Shown: piece after piece, positions 25,208-32,809 of the stretch
Layout of the letters: every line of letters begins with the position of its first letter
Numbering within the stretch: position 1 is the first letter of the stretch
Assembly (NCBI GenBank): GCA_049516395.1
Contig: JBEKTD010000004.1
Location: 1-64,000 of the forward strand
DNA length: 64,000 bases
Source: Fen-1362 sp049516395
Lineage (GTDB): Bacteria; Planctomycetota; Phycisphaerae; Sedimentisphaerales; Anaerobacaceae
Direction: 5' to 3'
Position numbers and translations under genes: made by a program
Notes under the pieces: generated by a model
What the model saw: only the letters and a program-made list of their open reading frames with translations
Databases searched by the model: none
What the model was told of the DNA's origin: nothing

Positions 25208-25219
25208 TACATTATTGTA
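25208..25219. promoter_or_regulatory. TACA-N4-TGTA palindrome, putative activator site before amtB copy 1
   Basis: TACATTATTGTA, centred 96.5 bp upstream of the outer end of the -24 box. Enhancer-binding proteins of sigma-54 usually bind at such distances. Matching palindromes occur at the same distance before amtB copy 2 and near the porin promoter. The likely binder, the Fis-type HTH activator at 30826-32355, is inferred. Confidence 0.65.
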
Positions 25220-25301
25220 TATCTTTCAAAAAATTTTTACGTTTTTGTTGTTTTTCATGTTAAAATGGGGGCCCTGTCAGCCGTGCACAGAGCCCGCCAT
25301 A

Positions 25302-25327
25302 AACGGGACTATTATGTTAGTCCCGTT
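25302..25327 (-). terminator. Terminator-like hairpin after glnK copy 2
   Basis: AACGGGACTA (25302-25311), loop TTATGT, TAGTCCCGTT (25318-25327): a perfect 10-bp stem 14 bp beyond the glnK stop. No strong T run follows on the minus strand. A further GGGC...GCCC pairing occurs at 25267-25295, echoed in the gap after the third P-II gene. Confidence 0.55.
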
Positions 25328-25340
25328 GTCGCAAACCCTG

Positions 25341-25682
25341 TTAACCGATAGCTTCGTTGCCCTTTTCGTCCGTTCTAATGCGGATACATTCGGGCAGGTC
25401 GAGTACGAATATCTTGCCGTCGCCGATTTGGCCTGTTCTTGCGCCGTCAATGATTGCTTTTACCGCCGGCTCGACAAACGCCTCGTTCACCGCTGTCTCA
25501 ATTTTAACTTTTCTCAGCAAGCTACCCTGTTCCTTGTGGCCCCGGTAAACTTCGGCTATGCCTTTTTGCCTGCCTCGGCCCACAACGTTCGATACCGTGA
25601 CCAGGTGAATCTCTTTTTCCTCTAATCTTTTCAGCACTTCATCAAGTCGGTCCGGCTGAATTACTGCGATTATATATTTCAT
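25341..25682 (-). CDS. glnK: P-II nitrogen regulatory protein (GlnK type), copy 2
   Basis: A 113-residue P-II protein nearly identical to copy 1 (KYIIAVIQPDRLDEV; T-loop GRGRQKGIAEVYRGHKEQGS; GDGKIFVLDLPECIRIRT). Differences are few: ETAVNEAFVEPAVKAI versus EIAVNEAFVEPTIKAV, and DEKGNEAIG at the end. Again residue 51 is Glu, not Tyr. I start at ATG 25682, which has AAAGGA 10 bp upstream, not at the longer frame. It follows amtB copy 2 by 19 bp. The tandem amtB-glnK pair probably arose by duplication, and each GlnK may serve its own channel. Confidence 0.96.
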   Translation of the reverse strand: MKYIIAVIQPDRLDEVLKRLEEKEIHLVTVSNVVGRGRQKGIAEVYRGHKEQGSLLRKVKIETAVNEAFVEPAVKAIIDGARTGQIGDGKIFVLDLPECIRIRTDEKGNEAIG

Positions 25683-25701
25683 TGGTTTATTCCTTTCTCG
25701 T

Positions 25702-27054
25702 CTAATCAATAATGGTATATGCGGCTTCGCGGTGTTGCGTTAAGTCCAGACCGACACGTTCCTCATGTTCACTAACTCGCAATTTCATTACTATATCCAC
25801 AGCTTTAAGCAGCACTATTCCAACAACAAAAGAATAAACTGCTGTAACAAGCACGGCTTTGACTTGTATCAGGAATTGAGCGGGATTTCCGTAGAGCAGA
25901 CCGTCGGCTCCTGTGGGATTTACCGTTTTTGTGGCAAAGATACCGGTTGCTATCGCTCCCCACATACCACCGACGCCGTGGACGCCGAAGGCATCGAGCG
26001 TATCGTCATAGCCAAGCAGGTTTTTGAAATACGTCACGGCAAACCATGGAATTACTCCGGCGCCTATACCAATCCAAATTGCGCCCATTGGCGTGACATA
26101 TCCCGATGCGGGAGTTATTGCTACCAGGCCGGCTACTGCACCGGTAATCAGACCAAGCGTCGTGGGCTTTTTGTGTTTGAGCCAGTCAAGAATTGCCCAG
26201 GACACACCTGCTGCCGCAGTGGCAACATGGGTCGCCGTAAATGCGCTGACTGCCAGACCACCAGCTCCCAATGCGCTGCCCGCATTGAAGCCGAACCAGC
26301 CAAACCACAGCAACGCCGCTCCCAGCACTGCAAAGGGCAGGTTATGAGGCGGAGATATACCATTTGGATATCCCTGTCTGCGCCCAAGCATCAACGCAGC
26401 AGCCAGAGCCGTCATACCTGCGTTGATATGAACTACTGTTCCACCCGCAAAATCAAGCGCGCCCCAGTTTTTTATAAATCCTCCTACTCCCCATACCCAG
26501 TGTGCCACCGGGTCGTAAACGACGGTCGCCCATAACAGCATAAAAACACACAGTGCCGAGAATTTCATCCGTTCCGCGAACGCGCCGATAATCAACGCCG
26601 GCGTTATCACGGCGAACATCATTTGGAATATCATAAATAGTTGGTGCGGAATTGTCGGTGCGTAATCGGCGTTTGGAGCAAGTCCCACGTTCTTCAGGAA
26701 AGACCAGTCAAGTCCGCCTATAAGTGAACGGTGGTCGGGGCCAAAAGACAAGCTGTAACCGAAGAGCACCCATTGCAAACTAATCAGGCACAGAATCATC
26801 ATACATTGCATCAGCACGGAGAGCATATTTTTGCGTCTAACCAGGCCGCCATAGAAAAACGCCAGTCCTGGCGTCATAAGCATTACAAGTGCAGTGCTTA
26901 TGAGTACCCACGAGGTGTCTCCCGTGTCAACTTTCGGCGCCGCAGCCGCAACTGCCGCAGCCGGCGTCGCATCCGACGCGGGCGCTGCGGTATCACAAAA
27001 TGCGGTTCCCGCACTCAGCAAGATGAGTATTGTTGAAACAAGTATTTTTTTCAC
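25702..27054 (-). CDS. amtB: Ammonium transporter, copy 2
   Basis: A 450-residue Amt family channel started at the GTG at 27054, nine bases from AAGGAG. The longer open frame to 27222 would run through the sigma-54 promoter and is not used. The signal-like segment (KKILVSTILILLSAGTAFC) is followed by an Ala/Pro-rich linker, then DTSWVLISTALVMLMTPGLAFFYGGLVRRKNML and the rest of the family pattern, close to copy 1 throughout (GALDFAGGTVVHINAGMTAL, DTLDAFGVHGVGGMWG, tail VGLDLTQHREAAYTIID). The two copies differ mainly in the N-terminal linker. The gene is led by its own sigma-54 promoter and palindrome. Confidence 0.97.
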   Translation of the reverse strand: MKKILVSTILILLSAGTAFCDTAAPASDATPAAAVAAAAPKVDTGDTSWVLISTALVMLMTPGLAFFYGGLVRRKNMLSVLMQCMMILCLISLQWVLFGYSLSFGPDHRSLIGGLDWSFLKNVGLAPNADYAPTIPHQLFMIFQMMFAVITPALIIGAFAERMKFSALCVFMLLWATVVYDPVAHWVWGVGGFIKNWGALDFAGGTVVHINAGMTALAAALMLGRRQGYPNGISPPHNLPFAVLGAALLWFGWFGFNAGSALGAGGLAVSAFTATHVATAAAGVSWAILDWLKHKKPTTLGLITGAVAGLVAITPASGYVTPMGAIWIGIGAGVIPWFAVTYFKNLLGYDDTLDAFGVHGVGGMWGAIATGIFATKTVNPTGADGLLYGNPAQFLIQVKAVLVTAVYSFVVGIVLLKAVDIVMKLRVSEHEERVGLDLTQHREAAYTIID

Positions 27055-27120
27055 GGCTTTATACTCCTTAAACAATTGATAATTAGTTGTCCACCAATAC
27101 GGCTGTCTATAGTATTCTTC

Positions 27121-27135
27121 GCAAACCCTGTGCCA
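27121..27135 (-). promoter_or_regulatory. Sigma-54 promoter of amtB copy 2
   Basis: TGGCAC-AGGGT-TTGC on the minus strand, again a full match to TGGCAC-N5-TTGC. It lies 67 bp before the GTG start, giving a leader of about 55 bases. Flanks resemble those of the copy-1 promoter, so the promoter was duplicated with the gene pair. Confidence 0.88.
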
Positions 27136-27225
27136 GGATGCTTTATTGATGGCTGTTTTTACATAAGACCTTGTAAAAGCCGTGGTTACGCTTGCTGAAA
27201 GTATTAAATTGCCAAAGAGCACAAT

Positions 27226-27237
27226 TACATTTTTGTA
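27226..27237. promoter_or_regulatory. TACA-N4-TGTA palindrome, putative activator site before amtB copy 2
   Basis: TACATTTTTGTA, centred 96.5 bp from the -24 box, the same distance as before copy 1. Both are followed by the same TATCT context. A role as enhancer is inferred from position. Confidence 0.65.
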
Positions 27238-27285
27238 TATCTAACTTGCTATTTTTACATTTATGTCATTTTTGGCGTTTAAAGT

Positions 27286-27347
27286 ATGGGCTCCGCCAGC
27301 CGTGGAACAGAGCCCATTTATACCAGGACGGTCCTTATGGGGTCCTG
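27286..27347 (-). terminator. Two hairpins after the third P-II gene
   Basis: CAGGAC (27324-27329) pairs with GTCCTG (27342-27347), beginning at the P-II stop codon. Then ATGGGCTC and GAGCCCAT pair over 8 bp within 27286-27317. They probably end the P-II transcript before the amtB copy 2 control region. The second hairpin shares the string CAGCCGTG...ACAGAGCCC with the gap after glnK copy 2. Confidence 0.5.
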
Positions 27348-27689
27348 TTATTTTATCGCGGAATCGCCGCGTTCTCCCGTGCGAATTCTTACGGCATCAT
27401 CAACAGGGGAAATGAATATCTTACCGTCTCCGACCTTGCCGGTAAAAGCGGTCTCCTGTATGGCCTTGACAATTTTCTCGGCGTCGCTGTCTTTGACCAC
27501 CACTTCAATCCTTGCCTTGGTCATTAGTCCGACTTTATAAGTTTTGCCACGGACCTCCTGTTGGAGGCCTTTTTGTTTACCGTGCCCTTCGATTTCCGTA
27601 ATCATAAGGCCCGGATAGTCAACTTTTTCCAGGACGGCACATATATCAGCGACCTTAGCGTGTCGAACAATAGCTTCAATCCTCTTCAT
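27348..27689 (-). CDS. P-II family protein, divergent third copy
   Basis: A 113-residue P-II protein (KRIEAIVRHAKVADICAVLE) clearly diverged from the two GlnK copies. Its T-loop GKQKGLQQEVRGKTYKVGL keeps Tyr at position 51, the uridylylation site in proteobacteria, but has Val at 46. The ATP-binding and C-loops are intact (FTGKVGDGKIFISPVDDAVRIRTGERG). It lies 66 bp after the permease-P-II fusion gene, facing the same way, so it may act together with that protein, as GlnK does with AmtB. That pairing is inferred from position only. Confidence 0.92.
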   Translation of the reverse strand: MKRIEAIVRHAKVADICAVLEKVDYPGLMITEIEGHGKQKGLQQEVRGKTYKVGLMTKARIEVVVKDSDAEKIVKAIQETAFTGKVGDGKIFISPVDDAVRIRTGERGDSAIK

Positions 27690-27755
27690 TTTTATGTTCC
27701 TTTCTTAATGGCTCTATACAAAAACCTTTAGTATTCAGAGCGGTATCAATCTTTG

Positions 27756-29693
27756 CTAAATCGCAGACACGCCTTTTTCCCCGGTTCGAATTCGCATTGC
27801 TTCAGACGCGTCCATCACAAAGATTTTCCCATCGCCTGCTTCGCCGGTATATAAAACTTCTCTTATTATTTTCATTACGTATGGGACATCCCACTTTTTG
27901 ACTAATATATCAACCCTGTCTTTCGGAACAAAATACGTCATATCTATGTCGGAGTCCTCATTATCCGTATCTATATGACCTCTTTGTCTGCCAAAACCTT
28001 TGACTTTAGTTACTGTCATTCCCATAAGAAGCTCTTCGTCTTTAAGGACCTCGGCCAGGATGTGAAGCCGTTCAGGACGGATGACAACCGATATCATCTT
28101 CAAGTCGTAGGTTTTGCTCACTGTGCCGACGGCGACATACAAAAAGCTCGCAATGGCCCAGGCGCCGCACATATAGAAGCAAATCTTTGCCTCCATTTTC
28201 GAATCGGCGTTGCCGATGGCATACAGGTAAATTATCGCCGCCAGCATAATGACGTTTGCAATCACCCCGAGGACTGGAATAAGCCCGTGTTTCAGGAGTT
28301 TGAAGTCGGCCCTCTTTTTGAAAGCTACAATTGTCCATACACAGGTCAAGCCATAGAGGACAAAGGTGCCGAAGTTCGAGGCGAGCGTAATTCCCGTAAG
28401 ACCGACTACCGAGCGGACTCCTATGGCGGCGATTATGCAGGAGACAATTACCAGCGTCCACAAAGCCGTATGAGGGGTGCCGTGTTTGCTTATAAAGCTG
28501 AGGTATTTCGGTAATTCAAGGTCTTCTCCCATACCGCAGGTTACGCGGACGGCTGTGTTCATGCAGCTTAAAGTCGTGCCTATTACGGCGATTGCCACGG
28601 TTACGGCCATAGTAATCATCAGACCGAAACCGAGACCGTGAAACAAACTGTTGCCGAGGATTTGCGCGAGGTCTCCGATAGGAGCGCCCGAGCCGGCGGC
28701 GGCAGCCATTCCGGTTACTGCTGCTGTTTGTCCGGCAGCGGTAAACGTCAGCTTTTCATTTATCATATAACCTGCGCCGAAATACTCCAGCAGATACGCA
28801 AACAATCCCTGAATTACCAAAGACAGGATAATGGCCTTTGGAATCGTTCTTTTAGGGTCTTTTACCTCAGCGGCCAGGGCTGTGCAGCTTTCGAAACCGA
28901 CCAGTATCAAAATAGCGAGGGTCGATTGAATCAGGACGCCGTTAAGCGTATGTGGACGGATGACGTCCCAGGCGCCGCTGAAAGACCATGCTGTTGCCCC
29001 CTGGGGATTCGACCAGCGGTAATAAATAGCCAGAGCGGTGAAAACAACCAGGGTAACGAGCTGTATGATGTTAATCCAGATTGCGGTTATCGTTGAGCCG
29101 GTTACGCCGCGATATGCTATGTATCCAGTGACAAAAGCAAATACCGTGGCAATTATCACCAGCGCCTCTGTTCCCAGCGTATTTCCGCTGAACGCCGTGT
29201 AAAGATAACCAATCAGGTTGGCCATCATAGCCACCATAACGCCGGGATATACCCAGTAGAAAAGGTGGGCGGCCCACCCGGTAACTATCTTTGACATACG
29301 GGCCAGGGAGGTAGGCGTTCCTCTTTTCAGGTTCTGGCTGTCAAGAAACGCTTTCTCCGCGAAATAGGTAACGCTTGCAAAACCCGCCTCTGGATATATC
29401 TTGGCAAGCTCCGAGTAGGAAATCGCTGTAAGAAAACAAAGGGCCAATGCAACCACTATTCCCGACCAGATATCGCTTGCAACCGAAGCCCCGCTTGGGG
29501 AAGTGGCGGCAGCTTGGAGTTGATATGTAATCCACAGGAACGCTCCCGGGGCAATCAGCGCCATAGCATTTGCGGTGGCGCCAAACAAGCCCAGTGTGGC
29601 TTTTACCTGGGGTTCGGCTATTTTACCGGCCCCAGCGTTCACAGCAACCGCACCAGTTTCGATCCTATTTTCAATCGTTATGCTTGTAGACAT
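27756..29693 (-). CDS. APC-type amino-acid permease fused to a C-terminal P-II domain
   Basis: A 645-residue protein. Residues about 30-525 are a polytopic APC-superfamily transporter with about twelve hydrophobic segments: LGLFGATANAMALIAPGAFL, LTAISYSELAKIYPEAGFAS (helix 2 pattern), VGFESCTALAAEVKDPKRTIPKAII (the FDxxxxxAEExKNP-like loop), and NTAVRVTCGMGEDLELPKYL. From about residue 533 to the end is a complete P-II domain: ISVVIRPERLHILAEVLKDE, T-loop GFGRQRGHIDTDNEDSDIDM, then YTGEAGDGKIFVMDASEAMRIRTGEKG. The domain has all nucleotide-binding loops, and its T-loop has no Tyr at 51. A transporter carrying its own P-II sensor in cis suggests direct gating by 2-oxoglutarate/ATP. The substrate is unknown. 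It lies 110 bp after the porin gene, probably in the same sigma-54 transcription unit. Confidence 0.9.
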   Translation of the reverse strand: MSTSITIENRIETGAVAVNAGAGKIAEPQVKATLGLFGATANAMALIAPGAFLWITYQLQAAATSPSGASVASDIWSGIVVALALCFLTAISYSELAKIYPEAGFASVTYFAEKAFLDSQNLKRGTPTSLARMSKIVTGWAAHLFYWVYPGVMVAMMANLIGYLYTAFSGNTLGTEALVIIATVFAFVTGYIAYRGVTGSTITAIWINIIQLVTLVVFTALAIYYRWSNPQGATAWSFSGAWDVIRPHTLNGVLIQSTLAILILVGFESCTALAAEVKDPKRTIPKAIILSLVIQGLFAYLLEYFGAGYMINEKLTFTAAGQTAAVTGMAAAAGSGAPIGDLAQILGNSLFHGLGFGLMITMAVTVAIAVIGTTLSCMNTAVRVTCGMGEDLELPKYLSFISKHGTPHTALWTLVIVSCIIAAIGVRSVVGLTGITLASNFGTFVLYGLTCVWTIVAFKKRADFKLLKHGLIPVLGVIANVIMLAAIIYLYAIGNADSKMEAKICFYMCGAWAIASFLYVAVGTVSKTYDLKMISVVIRPERLHILAEVLKDEELLMGMTVTKVKGFGRQRGHIDTDNEDSDIDMTYFVPKDRVDILVKKWDVPYVMKIIREVLYTGEAGDGKIFVMDASEAMRIRTGEKGVSAI

Positions 29694-29803
29694 AATTTGT
29701 TTCTCCTTTACTAAACACTACGGATAGCCAATATTTAAAACACGTCGGCAATTTCCACGAATCGCATTTTTGCCTTTAATAATTAATTCTGTTTTATTCC
29801 GTC

Positions 29804-30583
29804 TTAAAACGAAGTTGATATTCCTAATCCTGCCCAGAAGTTGTCGCTCTTGTTCGTGGCTTCCCGTATCGAGTTGCCGAGCATTGTCGAGTAGTTGAGG
29901 CTTGGTTTAATCGTCCAGGATCCGACGGTAACAGGTAATCCCGCGGAAAGCGTAAGGTCATTTGACTGGCCGCTGTTTACGCCGAAGTAGCCCCTGTCAT
30001 AAGCCGCGTTGGCCCAGCCGTAGCTTGCGCCTAACACTAAACTGCATGTGCACATTTCGCTGAACGAATAAATCTTGTCGAATGTCTGACTGATACTGTA
30101 CTGGAAATAACTGCCATGTATTGACTGAACGTCGCGATACCATTTGAACGACGGCGTTAAGGGAACGGTGGTCAGGCTGAAGCCGCCGTAAATTTCAGTT
30201 GTCGGGTTAAGCTGAGTATTCGGGAACTGATAGTAAATTGTGCCAACCGAACCGCTTAACCAATCAATACCCGGAATCGTATTGGTGTAATCGAGTGTCA
30301 AGTCGTATTCACTGAACTCCCCGGCGTTGTCGGGGGCGGTCTTCGATTTGTTCGTCATATCGATATTGCCCCAGATTGAGCCGGTGAACCCATAAGCGCT
30401 TGCGGAGACGGCCGGCTGCAGCACGCTGCTGTTATCGACGTTCTGGCCTCGCCAGATATACTTGCTGTAGTAATCTGTCGAAAACCCAAATGTAACAACC
30501 TTGTCTTCGGCTGCCGCTGTTCCCGCCACAAATACAATCAACGCGAGTCCCAATACAACACTACTAGTTCTTAACGGCTTCAC
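29804..30583 (-). CDS. Outer-membrane porin-like protein (Gcw_chp/TorF-like)
   Basis: A 259-residue protein with a signal peptide (SSVVLGLALIVFVAGTAAAE) followed by FGFSTDYYSKYIWRGQNVD, the hallmark start of the Gcw_chp/TorF-like outer-membrane family. Alternating aromatic and polar strands follow (SGSVGTIYYQFPNT, GGFSLTTVPLTPSFKWYRD), and the chain ends in Phe (GLGISTSF), as expected for a beta-barrel inserted by Bam. It is probably a pore for nitrogen compounds: a sigma-54 promoter and two activator palindromes stand upstream, and a permease gene follows. The substrate is not evident from the sequence. Confidence 0.85.
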   Translation of the reverse strand: MKPLRTSSVVLGLALIVFVAGTAAAEDKVVTFGFSTDYYSKYIWRGQNVDNSSVLQPAVSASAYGFTGSIWGNIDMTNKSKTAPDNAGEFSEYDLTLDYTNTIPGIDWLSGSVGTIYYQFPNTQLNPTTEIYGGFSLTTVPLTPSFKWYRDVQSIHGSYFQYSISQTFDKIYSFSEMCTCSLVLGASYGWANAAYDRGYFGVNSGQSNDLTLSAGLPVTVGSWTIKPSLNYSTMLGNSIREATNKSDNFWAGLGISTSF

Positions 30584-30662
30584 TTGCTTCTCCTTTCAAA
30601 ACAACTTTCAATGTGTTTGTTCGTTTTTTCGCACAGTGAGCTTGGGGCCGCACATCAGATAA

Positions 30663-30677
30663 GCAATGACTGTGCCA
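30663..30677 (-). promoter_or_regulatory. Sigma-54 promoter of the porin/permease unit
   Basis: TGGCAC-AGTCA-TTGC on the minus strand, an exact core match, 80 bp before the porin start. It probably drives porin, permease-P-II fusion and third P-II gene, as gaps between them are 110 and 66 bp with no evident terminator. Confidence 0.88.
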
Positions 30678-30770
30678 GAAGCAGGAAGAGTCGATAGCAT
30701 ATTACATAACTCTTTTGCAGGGCTGTTGTTACGATGTTTTGGTTGCGTAGTCCAGTAAAGAGGTGGTTTA

Positions 30771-30812
30771 TACAAAAATGTAAACGTGCCTAATATCAAC
30801 TACAAAAATGTA
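30771..30812. promoter_or_regulatory. Two TACA-N4-TGTA palindromes before the porin promoter
   Basis: TACAAAAATGTA at 30771-30782 and again at 30801-30812, exactly 30 bp apart (about three helical turns), centred 99.5 and 129.5 bp from the -24 box. Paired sites on one helix face are typical of enhancers bound by cooperating NtrC/NifA-type activators. They lie just after the activator gene stop. Confidence 0.7.
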
Positions 30813-30825
30813 GTCAAATGACGCA

Positions 30826-32355
30826 TCAGGAAAGTAGTTTCGGGTAAATGGCGTATGTCTTGATTTTGTAGCCGAGGATTCGTTCGGTGATACCAAGCTC
30901 TTGGGCAGCTTTTCTCTGCTGGCCGCCGGTTTTTTTCAGTGCGTCGATGATAAGCTCTCGCTCTTTGTTGGCGATTATTTCGGCCAAAGAATGCCCGGCG
31001 ACTTGCTCGCTCTTTTTTATCATTTGAAGTGATGGTGGCAGATGTTCGGAGCGTATTACATCTCCATCGCAGAGCAGCACCGCCCTCTCGATGCAATTTT
31101 CCAACTCCCTGATATTGCCCGGCCAGTGATAGCTCGTCAGCATTTCTATTGCGGGCGTTGAAATACGGGTTATGTTCTTTTTGTTTTCAGCAGCGTATTT
31201 TTCGAGGAAATGGTCCGCCAACTGCATTATATCGTCTTTGCGTTCTCTTAAAGGCGGCAGGTAAATCGGGAAAACATTTACCCGGTAATACAAGTCCTCG
31301 CGGAAGACGCCTTCTTTAATCTGCTGTTCGAGGTTTTTGTTTGTGGCGACGATTATCCGGACATTTGATTTGATTGTTTCGTTGCCGCCAAGCCGCTCGA
31401 ATTCCTTGAATTGAATCACCCGCAATAATTTGACCTGCAGATTGATGGGAAAATCGCCTATTTCATCTAAGAATATAGTGCCGCCGTGTGCCCTTTCGAA
31501 TCTGCCTGTTTTGAGTTCCGTTGCGCCTGTAAAAGCTCCTTTTTCGTGCCCGAACAATTCGCTTTCGAGCAGTGTTTCCGGCAGGGCGGTGCAGTTGACT
31601 TTTATAAAGGGTTTTTCTGCCCTTGGGCTGTTATAGTGAATGGCGTGGGCTACGAGGTCCTTGCCCGTGCCGCTCTCGCCTCGAATCAGAACGGTCGCGT
31701 TGCTGTCGGCCACCTGTTCGATGAGCCGATATACCTGCTGCATCGCGTTGGATTGTCCCACCATATTATGAACGCGGAATCGCGTCTTTAATTCTTGTTT
31801 AAGCCGGACGTTTTCGTCGCGGAGCTGTCTTTGTTCGGATTCCACCAGCTTGTTCAGCTTTACCGCCTGGGCAATCATAGTGGAAATGATATTGAGCAGC
31901 CGGATGTGGCTTTCGAAGTCATTGTTTTTTTCGGTCTGGCGGTCCACGCTGAGTGCGCCGATGGTCTTGCCTTCGAGCTTGATGGGGACACAGAAAAACG
32001 TTATCGGCCTGCCTTTTGTTGTGTTCCTTGCGCCGGTTTTATGGACGAAACGGGGGTCTTTAGATATATCAGGCACAATGATTTCTTTGCCGGTCTGGAC
32101 AACTGTCCCGGTGATGCCCTCTCCCATTTTATAGATGCCCATTTTTTTCGATTTTTCGCTCAGGCCGTGGGCTATCTCGATGTTTATGGTTTCGGTGTCT
32201 GGGTTCAGCAGGGTGATTGTTCCTCGCTGCAGTTTCAGGTAAGTGTCCAGTGACTGCAGAATCGAGCGCAGCGTCTGCTGCAGGTCCAATGATTCCGCAA
32301 GACCTTTTGCTATGTCGCTTAAAAGCTGCACTTCCTTTGCTGGATTGGCTTTCAT
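30826..32355 (-). CDS. Sigma-54-dependent transcriptional activator, NifA-like (GAF-AAA+-Fis HTH)
   Basis: A 509-residue protein. GAF domain at about 20-165 (LAESLDLQQTLRSILQSLDT, VPDISKDPRFVHKT, FFCVPIKLEGKTIGALSVDR). The AAA+ domain at about 195-430 has Walker A (RGESGTGKDLVAHAIH), the sigma-54 contact loop ESELFGHEKGAFTGA, and Walker B GGTIFLDEIGD. A Fis-type HTH follows at about 465-505 (LIIDALKKTGGQQRKAAQELGITERILGYKI). The domain order is that of NifA, but no nitrogenase genes are present, and the neighbouring sigma-54 promoters stand before ammonium and amino-acid transport genes. A role as nitrogen-limitation activator of this region is inferred. The GAF domain may bind a small ligand or P-II. 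Confidence 0.95.
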   Translation of the reverse strand: MKANPAKEVQLLSDIAKGLAESLDLQQTLRSILQSLDTYLKLQRGTITLLNPDTETINIEIAHGLSEKSKKMGIYKMGEGITGTVVQTGKEIIVPDISKDPRFVHKTGARNTTKGRPITFFCVPIKLEGKTIGALSVDRQTEKNNDFESHIRLLNIISTMIAQAVKLNKLVESEQRQLRDENVRLKQELKTRFRVHNMVGQSNAMQQVYRLIEQVADSNATVLIRGESGTGKDLVAHAIHYNSPRAEKPFIKVNCTALPETLLESELFGHEKGAFTGATELKTGRFERAHGGTIFLDEIGDFPINLQVKLLRVIQFKEFERLGGNETIKSNVRIIVATNKNLEQQIKEGVFREDLYYRVNVFPIYLPPLRERKDDIMQLADHFLEKYAAENKKNITRISTPAIEMLTSYHWPGNIRELENCIERAVLLCDGDVIRSEHLPPSLQMIKKSEQVAGHSLAEIIANKERELIIDALKKTGGQQRKAAQELGITERILGYKIKTYAIYPKLLS

Positions 32356-32390
32356 TTTTGATTCCTAAACAATAACGGCCATTGTCAAAT

Positions 32391-32436
32391 ATGATAACAA
32401 GATTGTAGGCGATATGCAATAATCTACATTTTGGTA
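32391..32436 (-). promoter_or_regulatory. Sigma-70 promoter of the activator gene with adjoining palindrome
   Basis: On the minus strand TTGCAT (32414-32419), 17 bp, TATCAT (32391-32396), about 35 bp before the activator ATG. Five bases upstream of the -35 box is TACCAAAATGTA (32425-32436), one base off the TACA-N4-TGTA palindromes of the region. This suggests autoregulation. The same promoter layout survives in the decayed copy near 41170-41240. Confidence 0.6.
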
Positions 32437-32466
32437 TTTTGGCAGTTTTGCGGGGCGTGATTTTGC

Positions 32467-32670
32467 TTAAAAGTCACAGGTTAGCTGCGTAAATGTATGG
32501 TTGTCGGGCAGGGGGCTGTTTTTTGTGAGTTCGTATCGATAGCCGGCGATAAACAGCCAACCCTTTGTCGTAAAAAGAGTTATGTCTGATTGAACCCGGT
32601 CGATTGTCGGCTGTGGAAACACCTGAAATGTTCGAGGATGTCCGATTTTGTACTCGACAGTTTCAGCTCG
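32467..32670 (-). pseudogene. Remnant of an outer-membrane beta-barrel protein C-terminus
   Basis: A 67-codon open stretch without start codon, bounded upstream by an in-frame stop at 32671-32673. The translation (YKIGHPRTFQVFPQPT, SDITLFTTKGWLFIAGYRYE, SPLPDNHTFTQLTCDF) has alternating strand character and ends in Phe, like the last strands of a porin. A matching ending (SPTLPDNHFMPMTCNF) is found at 41261 beside the decayed activator copy, so a larger block including this gene was once duplicated. The family is unknown. Confidence 0.55.
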
Positions 32671-32809
32671 CTATTTGTTCTCCTCCGCATAACAAAGATG
32701 TAGTGCGCATGCATACCTTACCGTCAAGCTTGGGATAAATCGTCAGCAGTTATTGCCGGATGGAATTTATGGGAGGGAAAGGGATGTAGCAGAAGTTCAG
32801 GGAGGAAAA
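32671..32809. other. Intergenic sequence, nothing identified
   Basis: No reading frame, hairpin or repeat that I can support; it may hold the decayed 5' part of the barrel-protein remnant. Confidence 0.3.

Noticed and set aside
27055..27222. Upstream extension of the second amtB reading frame
   Set aside because: It would cover the sigma-54 promoter and has no ribosome-binding site, whereas the GTG at 27054 has AAGGAG and a signal peptide.
30826..32355. Presence of nitrogen fixation suggested by the NifA-like activator
   Set aside because: No nif genes are in the window, and all promoters with the putative site stand before ammonium, porin or permease genes; the domain order GAF-AAA+-HTH is not unique to NifA.
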